64,000 bases of DNA from Allocoprobacillus sp002160865 (GTDB taxonomy: Bacteria > Bacillota_I > Bacilli_A > Erysipelotrichales > Coprobacillaceae), in NCBI RefSeq assembly GCF_042850985.1, contig NZ_AP031415.1, forward strand, positions 62,001 to 126,000. Reading direction: 5' to 3'. A model generated the notes under the pieces. The model ran no database searches. It had not been told where the DNA came from and was given only the letters and a program-made list of their open reading frames with translations. The position numbers and the translations under genes are program-made. Below, piece by piece: positions 16,288 to 22,908 of the stretch (position 1 is the stretch's first letter; each line of letters begins with the position of its first letter).

Positions 16288-16477
16288 ACAAGAGTTGGAT
16301 CAGATATACTATGAACTTGAAGAAATAGAAGCAATATTAGGTATATTAGCTTCGATAGAACATGACTTGTCCCCACAGTACATAGGTATTGTAGCCAGTC
16401 ATTATCATTGCAAGATTATCAATATACGTAAGATGATAAAAAAGAAATTAGATAAACTGATACCCTTAGCAGAGTAA
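16280..16477 (+). CDS. Hypothetical small protein
   Basis: The protein has 65 residues from ATG 16280; a TTG at 16274 is an alternative. It is acidic at the N-terminus (ELEEIEAILGIL) and basic at the C-terminus (RKMIKKKLDKL), probably helical. It ends inside the terminator hairpin. No family is recognised; it is probably translated with DUF2958. Confidence 0.55.
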   Translation: MNEQELDQIYYELEEIEAILGILASIEHDLSPQYIGIVASHYHCKIINIRKMIKKKLDKLIPLAE

Positions 16478-16497
16478 TGAGCTAAGGGTATTATTCT
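16460..16497. terminator. Bidirectional terminator
   Basis: ATACCCTTAGC (16460-16470) pairs with GCTAAGGGTAT (16481-16491), an 11-bp stem between convergent genes. T-rich sequence follows on the plus side. Confidence 0.75.
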
Positions 16498-16823
16498 TCA
16501 AGTATTGTTTTTGCAATCTTTATAATGAGATTAAGCTGTTTATTTGTAGCCTTTGAACATATTTCATCAAGTTGCTTGAGATAATAGTTCTTTTCTAGTG
16601 TAGAAGTTCCAGTAATAAGAAATGCGAGGTCTAATTCAAGATAGTTAGCAATGATAGATAATGTATCTAATGTAGGACATGATTTACCATTTTCGATTTT
16701 TGATATATAGAATGTAGAAAGGTTAAGATCGTTAGACATCTTTTCTTGAGTAATTTTTGATTCTGTTCTTTTATTTTTAATTCTTTTGCCAATCATGGCA
16801 TAGTCAATAGTCGAATTAAGCAT
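16491..16823 (-). CDS. XRE-family transcriptional regulator
   Basis: The protein has 110 residues. The helix-turn-helix spans about residues 11-66 (IGKRIKNKRTESKITQEKMS, then NLSTFYISKIENGKSCPTL). The rest is a helical dimerization tail. GAGGTG lies 7 bases before the ATG. It is divergent from the 16964 gene, with an AT-rich region of 140 bases between them, where it probably binds. It may control element functions such as transfer. Confidence 0.85.
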   Translation of the reverse strand: MLNSTIDYAMIGKRIKNKRTESKITQEKMSNDLNLSTFYISKIENGKSCPTLDTLSIIANYLELDLAFLITGTSTLEKNYYLKQLDEICSKATNKQLNLIIKIAKTILEE

Positions 16824-16963
16824 AAATAATCACCTCGTATATTGTTTATCATACAAATTATTCTCAAAATTAAACACAAACCAATAGAACAAGTTGTATT
16901 AATAATGCAATATATGATAAAATAAAATTATAATTAATGAATTATAATGAGGAGTGTAAAATT

Positions 16964-17377
16964 ATGGGAGTGAAAATAAACTTAATAGGTGCTTATGTAA
17001 AGCATACTGTAGAGGAAAAATTGGGATTAGAAGAAAGAAGAGAAAGAGAAAGGTTAAAAAAAACAACGGCTTATTGTAAAAACAAAGATGAATTTAAACA
17101 AGCTATAAAAGAAGAAAGAAATAAAATAATAGTTTTAGATGAATTATATTATGAGTTGATTGATACTGTGAAAAAATCTAATAATTCTACTATTGAAAAA
17201 AATATAGGAAAAATTGCAATGATATTAGGATTAATAGCACCAGGATTTGGAATATCAATTGCATCAATTGGAAGTGGTTTTATTGCATTCTGTCATGGAA
17301 AAAATAATGAAATAAAAATAAATTATAAAGTAGAAGTAGATAGCTTAAATGAACAAATAATATTTAATAAAAAATAA
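16964..17377 (+). CDS. Hypothetical protein with a glycine-rich hydrophobic segment
   Basis: The protein has 137 residues from ATG 16964, which follows GAGGAG; an upstream in-frame ATG at 16937 has no such site. The first half is highly charged (ERRERERLKK), with coiled-coil character. Residues about 90-118 form a Gly/Ile-rich hydrophobic stretch (IAMILGLIAPGFGISIASIG) that could insert in a membrane. No family is recognised. It precedes the lipoprotein gene by 44 bases and may act with it at the envelope. Confidence 0.6.
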   Translation: MGVKINLIGAYVKHTVEEKLGLEERRERERLKKTTAYCKNKDEFKQAIKEERNKIIVLDELYYELIDTVKKSNNSTIEKNIGKIAMILGLIAPGFGISIASIGSGFIAFCHGKNNEIKINYKVEVDSLNEQIIFNKK

Positions 17378-17421
17378 ATTATTTAGGTGTCGGAAAATAT
17401 AAATTGAAAAGAGGATTCAGA

Positions 17422-18582
17422 ATGAAAATAATATTAAAGTTATTGATAGTATTGATATTAGTTTGTACTTCAGTTGGCTGTTCTACTACTGATAAAGAAG
17501 AGATTAATACTGCAAAAAATACTGAAAATGAAGAAAGTGTTGAGGAAGACATAAATATTAATATAAATGATTTATTCAATAATATTGATGCTTATCTTGG
17601 TAAGAAAATCACTGTAACAGGATTTGCACCATATGAGGTTATAACAGATGAAAATGGGAGATTTACAAACTGTATATATGATAAAGAATGGATTAATGAA
17701 TTATATGTTAACAATATTGAGGAGCCTATAAATGGAGGATTTGAAGTTACAATTACTGGTAAAGTATATAAAAAAGATAATAAAGTAATGATTGATTCTG
17801 AAAATTATAAAATTAATGAAGAAATGACAAGGGATGGAGCTATAATGGATAATGAAACAAATAATCAGAGTCTATTTGAGCAATTTCAGACAGCGGGGAT
17901 CAATTATGCAAATATGAATTGGAATCAATTTTTTAACAATCCTACTTCACTATCGGGAACTTTTGTTTATATTCCGGGTAAAGTCGTAGATGTGTCATAT
18001 TTAAATGGATTTACAAGTGGATTGATTGATACTGTTGGTAACGGAAATTTACATGATATGGTATCATTCAGTATAAATGGAGAAGTTTATGATTTTAACA
18101 TAGGAGATATAATTGCACCTATGGGAACTATATCACCTATGACAGGATCAGCAACTAATAGTTATACATATGAAACTGTGAATACTCCATTAATAGAGGT
18201 ATCAGATTCGAGTTTATGGAAAACAGAATATACTATTGATTTAAAAGATGATGCAGTAGCTAAATTCATGTATGGAACTTATGAAGCGATTGATTCAAAT
18301 GATGTTGATGAAAATTTTGGTACAACAATTGAATTTACAGACTCTACTATAGATGGTTACAAATATCAGTATCAGGAAAAAGTATATGAAAATCCTAGTA
18401 TTAGAATAACCTCTGGAACTATTATGCGTGGATATGATGATATACGTATTGGAATGGATTTATATGTTACTGAAGTAGATGATGCATATAGTAATTTGGG
18501 TGCAGAAACAACATCAGTAAGTATTGAATTAAAAGACAATACAATGCTATGTAATGGTAAGTCATATAGAAAGAATAAATAA
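17422..18582 (+). CDS. Lipoprotein with OB-fold-like domain
   Basis: The protein has 386 residues. The lipoprotein signal ends in SVGC near residue 19. After an acidic spacer, residues about 45-125 (NNIDAYLGKKITVTGFAPYE to FEVTITGKVYKKDNKVMI) resemble the OB-type tRNA_anti-like domain found in envelope lipoproteins. A second similar beta-rich unit follows (FVYIPGKVVDVSYLNG). The ligand is unknown. The start is ATG 17422 after GAGG; the TTG 18 bases earlier is less likely. Cell-surface location and position on an element suggest cargo, not a transfer part. Confidence 0.65.
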   Translation: MKIILKLLIVLILVCTSVGCSTTDKEEINTAKNTENEESVEEDINININDLFNNIDAYLGKKITVTGFAPYEVITDENGRFTNCIYDKEWINELYVNNIEEPINGGFEVTITGKVYKKDNKVMIDSENYKINEEMTRDGAIMDNETNNQSLFEQFQTAGINYANMNWNQFFNNPTSLSGTFVYIPGKVVDVSYLNGFTSGLIDTVGNGNLHDMVSFSINGEVYDFNIGDIIAPMGTISPMTGSATNSYTYETVNTPLIEVSDSSLWKTEYTIDLKDDAVAKFMYGTYEAIDSNDVDENFGTTIEFTDSTIDGYKYQYQEKVYENPSIRITSGTIMRGYDDIRIGMDLYVTEVDDAYSNLGAETTSVSIELKDNTMLCNGKSYRKNK

Positions 18583-18594
18583 TCGTTTTTTTAG

Positions 18595-18622
18595 AGTATA
18601 CCCTAGTGGTATACTTTTTCTT
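18595..18622 (+). terminator. Terminator after the lipoprotein gene
   Basis: AGTATACC (18595-18602) and GGTATACT (18608-18615) form an 8-bp stem followed by TTTTCTTT. Confidence 0.8.
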
Positions 18623-18649
18623 TGTACCATTAAAGTTGAATAACGTATT

Positions 18650-18692
18650 TTGGAACGTTCCACTTAAAATTGTGACTTAGTGGAACGCTTTT
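18650..18692. repeat. Inverted repeat with GGAACG arms upstream of the resolvase gene
   Basis: CGTTCCACT (18656-18664) pairs with AGTGGAACG (18679-18687), and GGAACGTTCC at 18652-18661 is itself a palindrome. It could be a terminator (T run follows) or the site bound by the resolvase encoded 35 bases further on. Confidence 0.5.
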
Positions 18693-18726
18693 TGTTTATT
18701 AAAGATTATGAAATGTGGTGATAAGT

Positions 18727-19296
18727 TTGAAAATTGGTTATATTAGAGTATCGACTGTTGAACAGAATATTGCAAGACAGGAAGTCATCATGAAGAAGCT
18801 AGATGTTGAAAAAATATTCATTGATAAAATTAGTGGTAAAAATATGGAAAGACCTATGCTTAAGGAAATGATGGGTTTCGTTAGAAGTGGTGATATTGTT
18901 GTTGTGGAATCAATCAGTCGTTTTGCACGTAATACACGTGATTTGTTGGAACTGGTCGATCAATTGGTTGCTAAAGGAGTGCAATTTGTCAGCATGAAAG
19001 AAAAGATTGACACGTCTACACCATCAGGTAAGTTTATGCTTACTGTTTTTGGGGCTGTTGCTCAGCTAGAACGTGATTACATTCTTCAAAGACAAAAAGA
19101 GGGAATTGCCATTGCTAGGGCTAATGGCAAATATCAGGGCAGAAAGAAAATTCAAAACGATAGATTTGATGAAATATATGAAAAATGGAAGAATAACGAA
19201 ATAACTGCTACACAGGCAATGAAGTTATTGAACTACAGCAAGACTACCTTTTATAGAAGAGTGAAGGAGATGAAAGAAAATGAAGAAAAAAGTTGA
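18727..19296 (+). CDS. Serine recombinase (resolvase family)
   Basis: The protein has 189 residues. The N-terminal catalytic domain has IGYIRVSTVEQN with the nucleophile Ser, the LVVVESISRFARNT-like segment (here IVVVESISRFARNT), and FMLTVFGAVAQLERD. A small HTH follows (EITATQAMKLLNYSKTTFYRR). It cuts and rejoins DNA, normally resolving dimers or inverting segments. The start is the TTG at 18727 after GGTGAT. It overlaps the RadC-like gene by 17 bases. The GGAACG inverted repeat upstream is a possible site of action. Confidence 0.9.
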   Translation: MKIGYIRVSTVEQNIARQEVIMKKLDVEKIFIDKISGKNMERPMLKEMMGFVRSGDIVVVESISRFARNTRDLLELVDQLVAKGVQFVSMKEKIDTSTPSGKFMLTVFGAVAQLERDYILQRQKEGIAIARANGKYQGRKKIQNDRFDEIYEKWKNNEITATQAMKLLNYSKTTFYRRVKEMKENEEKS

Positions 19297-19729
19297 TTTT
19301 ATATCATTGAAGATATATAGAGAAAAGACAGTTGAGTATGAAAGCAAAGGTATTACAAGTCCAGATAGAGCATTTGAAGCCATCAGCAATATTGTTGATA
19401 AGACAGATCGTGAATGTTTTGGAGTTATCATGATGAATAATGCCAATGAAATCAATTCGTTTGAGATATGCTCGATAGGTACAGTCAATATGACATTAGC
19501 TCACCCTAGAGAGGTATTTAAGGGAGCTATACTTTCCAATGCTTCAAAAATAATGCTCTTTCATACGCATCCAAGCAATACGATTGAACCATCTCAGACA
19601 GACATTGACACAACCAAAGAGCTTATTGAAGCATCCAAGATTTTACAGATTCCAATTATAGACCATATCATTACCTGTGAAAGAGGATATTTCAGTTTTG
19701 CTGAACATGGAATCCTATTTGGAGAGTAG
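19280..19729 (+). CDS. RadC-like JAB/MPN domain protein
   Basis: The protein has 149 residues. The JAMM metal-binding motif HTHPSNTIEPSQTDID lies near residues 95-110, with the family's DHIITCERGYFSF after it; the N-terminal HhH of chromosomal RadC is missing. Short RadC proteins are frequent on mobile elements, but their substrate is not established. AAGGAGATG precedes the ATG inside the resolvase gene, so the two are coupled. Confidence 0.85.
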   Translation: MKKKVDFISLKIYREKTVEYESKGITSPDRAFEAISNIVDKTDRECFGVIMMNNANEINSFEICSIGTVNMTLAHPREVFKGAILSNASKIMLFHTHPSNTIEPSQTDIDTTKELIEASKILQIPIIDHIITCERGYFSFAEHGILFGE

Positions 19730-19732
19730 TAT

Positions 19733-20500
19733 ATGGAAGCATACAAGTTTAGAAGATATAAGGTTCTTTACAAAAAGAAATATTACTATATATACATTCC
19801 CTTTGAACATGATCGTCTTTGGATTATTGACTGGGCAGACTGGTGGTATGGTGGTGCATGGATTGATGGAAATATTCAATGTCTAAAATACTTGATTGCT
19901 AGTTTCTGTATATTGGCATTCAATCCATATGCAATAATCTATCTGCCTATAAGGAAGAATAAAAGACCAAATACCTTTGCGTTTGATGATAATTGTGAAT
20001 ATGACATTATTTTTAGAACAACAAAAGTATGGATTGATGATAAGGATTTAAAGAAGATTGTCAAGAATCTCAAATATACTAGGTGGTCAACTTATAAATG
20101 CAGAATCAATCTTGAAAGAATGAAAAGATATTTTCATGACAACATCAAAAAAATAGAAGATATTCCTGATTACAAGATTCTAGTCAATGCAGATGGTCAT
20201 ATCAACGGAAGCATTATCTATTATTCATTTCCTCAGGTCTGGTATCAAAAAGAATCTATTGATCTGGTGGACTACTTCTTCAATGAAATCTTTACAAAGG
20301 ATGATTTTTCAGACTGCTATGATGAAAAACATGATTGGTTTTCCAAACCATTTACAAGCTTTGTATGGGGTGGGAAAAGAAAGTCAAAATATACATATAA
20401 ACGACCTTCACTGACATTCTATATTGAGTTTTATGATATTGAAATCATAAATAGATATGTAAAAGAGAAGATTTATCTTGTAGATAAGAATAAAATATGA
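19733..20500 (+). CDS. Hypothetical protein, aromatic-rich
   Basis: The protein has 255 residues. It is rich in Tyr, Trp, Lys and Asp, with clusters such as LWIIDWADWWYGGAW near residue 30 and a moderately hydrophobic stretch near 50-72. There is no signal peptide. GGAGAG precedes the ATG, 3 bases after the RadC-like stop. I recognise no family. The composition would suit a sugar- or nucleic-acid-binding role, but that is speculation. Confidence 0.6.
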   Translation: MEAYKFRRYKVLYKKKYYYIYIPFEHDRLWIIDWADWWYGGAWIDGNIQCLKYLIASFCILAFNPYAIIYLPIRKNKRPNTFAFDDNCEYDIIFRTTKVWIDDKDLKKIVKNLKYTRWSTYKCRINLERMKRYFHDNIKKIEDIPDYKILVNADGHINGSIIYYSFPQVWYQKESIDLVDYFFNEIFTKDDFSDCYDEKHDWFSKPFTSFVWGGKRKSKYTYKRPSLTFYIEFYDIEIINRYVKEKIYLVDKNKI

Positions 20501-20534
20501 TATGCTTTAAGCAATAAGAAAGGGTGTGATAGCT

Positions 20535-20615
20535 ATGCTAAGATATACAAACAAATACAATATAATAGATGAAAGAAAAGTAGCTAATCACAAGTGTACG
20601 AAAGAACGAGCATAG
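20535..20615 (+). CDS. Possible small basic peptide
   Basis: A 26-codon frame follows AAAGGGTGTG and runs into a hairpin terminator. The product would be basic (MLRYTNKYNI, then KVANHKCTKERA). There is no other support, so it may be a leader or chance. Confidence 0.25.
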   Translation: MLRYTNKYNIIDERKVANHKCTKERA

Positions 20616-20638
20616 TGGATTATCTGCTATGCTTTTTA
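20609..20638 (+). terminator. Hairpin before rtcB
   Basis: AGCATAG (20609-20615) pairs with CTATGCT (20627-20633), followed by TTTT. It lies 40 bases before rtcB and could attenuate transcription into it. Confidence 0.6.
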
Positions 20639-20672
20639 TATGCTCTTGTGATGCTTGAACACAGGAGGATTT

Positions 20673-21689
20673 ATGAAAGTCAAAATAATGAAAAATAATA
20701 AGCTATGGATGGAGGACAATGCAATAAGAAAGATTGAATCCATAACGGATTTTAAAGGCGTAGAATCCATTATAGGATTGCCTGATCTTCACATGGGAAA
20801 ACAGCCTGTAGGGTGTACTGTCTGTACAAAGCAATTTATATATCCGTTTCTAATAGGAAATGACATTGGATGTGGAATAACCTTATATGAAACTCAAGAA
20901 AAGATAAGAAAGATAAAAGTAGAAAGACTTGTGAAAAAACTTGAGAATACAGGGATCTATGGAAAATATAGCATTGGTGGAGGAAATCATTTTATTGAAT
21001 TGACTGCCATTGATAAGGTCTATAATCAAGATTTAGCTAATCAACTAGGTATTGATACAAAGAAAGCCTATTTGTTGATTCATTCAGGCTCAAGAGCTAT
21101 AGGAGAATCAATCTATAGAGAATATGCTTCATTAGAAGGATTGGAAGAAGGTAGTGAAAGATTCAATTCCTATATTGAAGAACATGACAAAGCTGTTGCA
21201 TATGCAAGAGATAATCGCAATCATCTTGCTGATATATTTACACAAATGGCAAATATCAAATCAGATAATAGAATTGTCATTGATTGCATACATAATTATT
21301 TGGAAATAGCTGATGGGAAATACTATCATAGAAAAGGAAGCATATCATCATTGGGTCATACCTATGCGATCATAGCAGGAACAAGAGGAAGTCACTCTTA
21401 CATAGTTAAAACCATACCTCATGATGATGAATTATTTTCAGTCAGTCATGGATGTGGTCGAAAGATCATGAGAAGTGAATGCAAGGGAAAACTTCAATCA
21501 AAATATAAAAAAGATGAACTGAGAAGAACTTCATTAGGAAGCTATGCCATATCAAAGGACAAGGCATTACTGTATGAAGAAGCAACAGAAGCATATAAAA
21601 GAATAGATGATGTCATTGATACGCTTTTACAATACAAATGTATAGATATTATAGCAACATTAAAACCAATGGTGACTTATAAATGCTGA
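20673..21689 (+). CDS. rtcB: RtcB-family RNA ligase, PrfH-associated type
   Basis: The protein has 338 residues, shorter than E. coli RtcB. The expected metal and active-site residues are visible: LPDLHMG (near 37), GNDIGCG with Cys67, GGGNHFIEL (near 102), HSGSR (near 127), CIHNY (near 206) and the nucleotidylated His in SHGCGRK (near 269). RtcB seals RNA with 2',3'-cyclic phosphate and 5'-OH ends using GTP and Mn. Its overlap with prfH by 7 bases marks it as the RtcB2-type partner, known to repair nicked 16S rRNA. The start 20673 follows AGGAGG. Confidence 0.92.
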   Translation: MKVKIMKNNKLWMEDNAIRKIESITDFKGVESIIGLPDLHMGKQPVGCTVCTKQFIYPFLIGNDIGCGITLYETQEKIRKIKVERLVKKLENTGIYGKYSIGGGNHFIELTAIDKVYNQDLANQLGIDTKKAYLLIHSGSRAIGESIYREYASLEGLEEGSERFNSYIEEHDKAVAYARDNRNHLADIFTQMANIKSDNRIVIDCIHNYLEIADGKYYHRKGSISSLGHTYAIIAGTRGSHSYIVKTIPHDDELFSVSHGCGRKIMRSECKGKLQSKYKKDELRRTSLGSYAISKDKALLYEEATEAYKRIDDVIDTLLQYKCIDIIATLKPMVTYKC

Positions 21690-22270
21690 TACAGATTAGT
21701 GCTGGACAAGGCTCACCAAAAGAATGTGAATTAGCATGTTATCTATTCTATAAGGAACTTTTAACAGAGTTTCCTAAGCTTGAAGTTGTTTCAACAAATT
21801 TCAGTGATAAGCAATGTCTAAAGAGTGCTGTTTTTTACAGTGAGAAAGACCTATCTTTTTTGGAAGGAAGTGTTCAATGGATATGTCAAAGTCCATTTAG
21901 ACCAAATCATAAAAGAAAAAACTGGTTTATTGATGTGTCTATACTGCAAGATAAATTCAGATTTGATAAGGATGATGATATTAGATATGAAGCTTTACGT
22001 TCGTCAGGTAAGGGAGGACAAAATGTCAATAAGGTATCTACAGCCATTAGGGCTATACATATACCAACTGGAATAAGCGTAGTATCAATGGATCGGCGTA
22101 GCCAGATTCAAAATAAGAAGATTGCTTATTTAAGATTAATGAAAAAGATAGATGAGAAAAACTCATCTATCAATAGGGTTATACAATATGAAAATTGGAA
22201 TAAGCATAATCAGCTTACTAGAGGAAATCCAGTAAGAGTATATAAGGGATTAAAATTTAGAAGAATATAA
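21683..22270 (+). CDS. prfH: Peptide chain release factor homologue PrfH
   Basis: The protein has 195 residues. It contains the peptidyl-tRNA hydrolysis motif GGQ (111-113, in SSGKGGQNVNKVSTAIRA) and the PrfH-type opening LIQISAGQGSPKECELA. It lacks the codon-reading domain of RF1/RF2. PrfH releases the peptide from ribosomes cut in the decoding centre by ribotoxins of the colicin E3 type, after which the neighbouring RtcB reseals the rRNA. Here the pair is cargo of a mobile element, so it may protect a host or the element from rRNA-cutting toxins. Confidence 0.93.
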   Translation: MLIQISAGQGSPKECELACYLFYKELLTEFPKLEVVSTNFSDKQCLKSAVFYSEKDLSFLEGSVQWICQSPFRPNHKRKNWFIDVSILQDKFRFDKDDDIRYEALRSSGKGGQNVNKVSTAIRAIHIPTGISVVSMDRRSQIQNKKIAYLRLMKKIDEKNSSINRVIQYENWNKHNQLTRGNPVRVYKGLKFRRI

Positions 22271-22503
22271 TAAATAAGGTTTACAATATTTGAAGATAGA
22301 AAATTTGTATAACAATGTATAAACAGTAGATAAGAAATGTTTTATTTAGAAGCCTTTGAAGAATGATTCTTTTTATTCTTATTATCATTTTTAGATTTGC
22401 TGAAATAAAGGAATTAATATCTTATGATATATCAACGCTGATTTTATATTTCTTTATGAGAATGATTATGTGAAAATATGTGTTTGTGTTTAATGAAGTA
22501 TAC

Positions 22504-22532
22504 TTGATTTTAATTAGAACATATTATATAAT
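22504..22532 (+). promoter_or_regulatory. Promoter of the antisense antitoxin RNA
   Basis: TTGATT (22504-22509) and TATAAT (22527-22532) have a 17-base spacer, a strong sigma-A-type promoter aimed at a short RNA that ends at the 22571-22598 hairpin. Confidence 0.75.
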
Positions 22533-22538
22533 GTCTAT

Positions 22539-22604
22539 AGGCAAAAATCGTAAAGATGCCATAGAAACGGAAAAAGGAACGCTGCAACGTTCCTTTTTTT
22601 TATG
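22539..22604 (+). ncRNA. Type I antitoxin RNA (par RNAII-like)
   Basis: The promoter and terminator define an RNA of about 65 nt. It contains AAAATCGTAAAGAT (22544-22557) and CCATAGAAAC (22559-22568). The same two strings occur on the plus strand at 22680-22693 and 22699-22708, across the start of the minus-strand toxin gene. The RNA can therefore pair with the toxin mRNA around its start codon. This is the direct-repeat layout of the plasmid pAD1 par locus. Confidence 0.75.
22571..22600. terminator. Shared terminator of the toxin and antitoxin RNAs
   Basis: AAAAAGGAACG (22571-22581) pairs with CGTTCCTTTTT (22588-22598) around a 6-base loop. T runs on both strands let it end the convergent transcripts. 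Confidence 0.85.
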
Positions 22605-22609
22605 CTCTG

Positions 22610-22702
22610 CTATTGCTTACCCTTTCTATCGAGCCATTTGCAGATAAGATGGCAAATCACACCTGCTATGATAGAAGTTAAAATCGTAAAGATTGCTCCC
22701 AT
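22610..22702 (-). CDS. Type I toxin peptide, Fst/TxpA-like
   Basis: The 30-residue peptide has one membrane helix (IFTILTSIIAGVICHLICKW), then a charged tail (LDRKGKQ). This is the usual form of small toxic peptides that insert in the membrane. GGAGGTG lies 7 bases before the ATG but is locked in a hairpin (22710-22737). A convergent antisense RNA with matching repeats and a shared terminator completes a par/Fst-type locus. Its likely role is to keep the element in the host population. Toxicity is inferred from form and layout. Confidence 0.78.
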   Translation of the reverse strand: MGAIFTILTSIIAGVICHLICKWLDRKGKQ

Positions 22703-22709
22703 AGAAACT

Positions 22710-22737
22710 CACCTCCTTTAGCTATTAAAGGGAGGTG
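22710..22737 (-). promoter_or_regulatory. Hairpin hiding the toxin ribosome binding site
   Basis: On the plus strand CACCTCCTTTA (22710-22720) pairs with TAAAGGGAGGTG (22726-22737), with one bulged base. In the toxin mRNA this traps the GGAGGTG. An equivalent 5' stem is a known hallmark of fst. Confidence 0.8.
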
Positions 22738-22750
22738 CAATAGCAAATGC

Positions 22751-22779
22751 ATTATAGCATAATTATGACTGTTTTTAAA
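22751..22779 (-). promoter_or_regulatory. Candidate toxin promoter
   Basis: On the minus strand TATAAT (22756-22751) is preceded, after 17 bases, by TTTAAA. This gives a 5' leader of about 40 bases containing the hairpin. Confidence 0.5.
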
Positions 22780-22833
22780 TGCTAACTTATTTTTATATTT
22801 TAGTAAAAGATTTGATTAAAATTAGTACCCATG

Positions 22834-22857
22834 AGTATATCCTGTAAAGGATATACT
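22834..22857. terminator. Inverted repeat at the end of the orphan minus-strand gene
   Basis: AGTATATCCT (22834-22843) and AGGATATACT (22848-22857) form a 10-bp stem with a 4-base loop, 50 bases beyond the stop of the 22909-24678 gene. The T tail is on the plus side only, so its direction is uncertain. Confidence 0.45.
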
Positions 22858-22908
22858 TGTTTTAATTATAGATTAATAAAAATATTTGAAGGTAATAGGG
22901 ATAACCTC

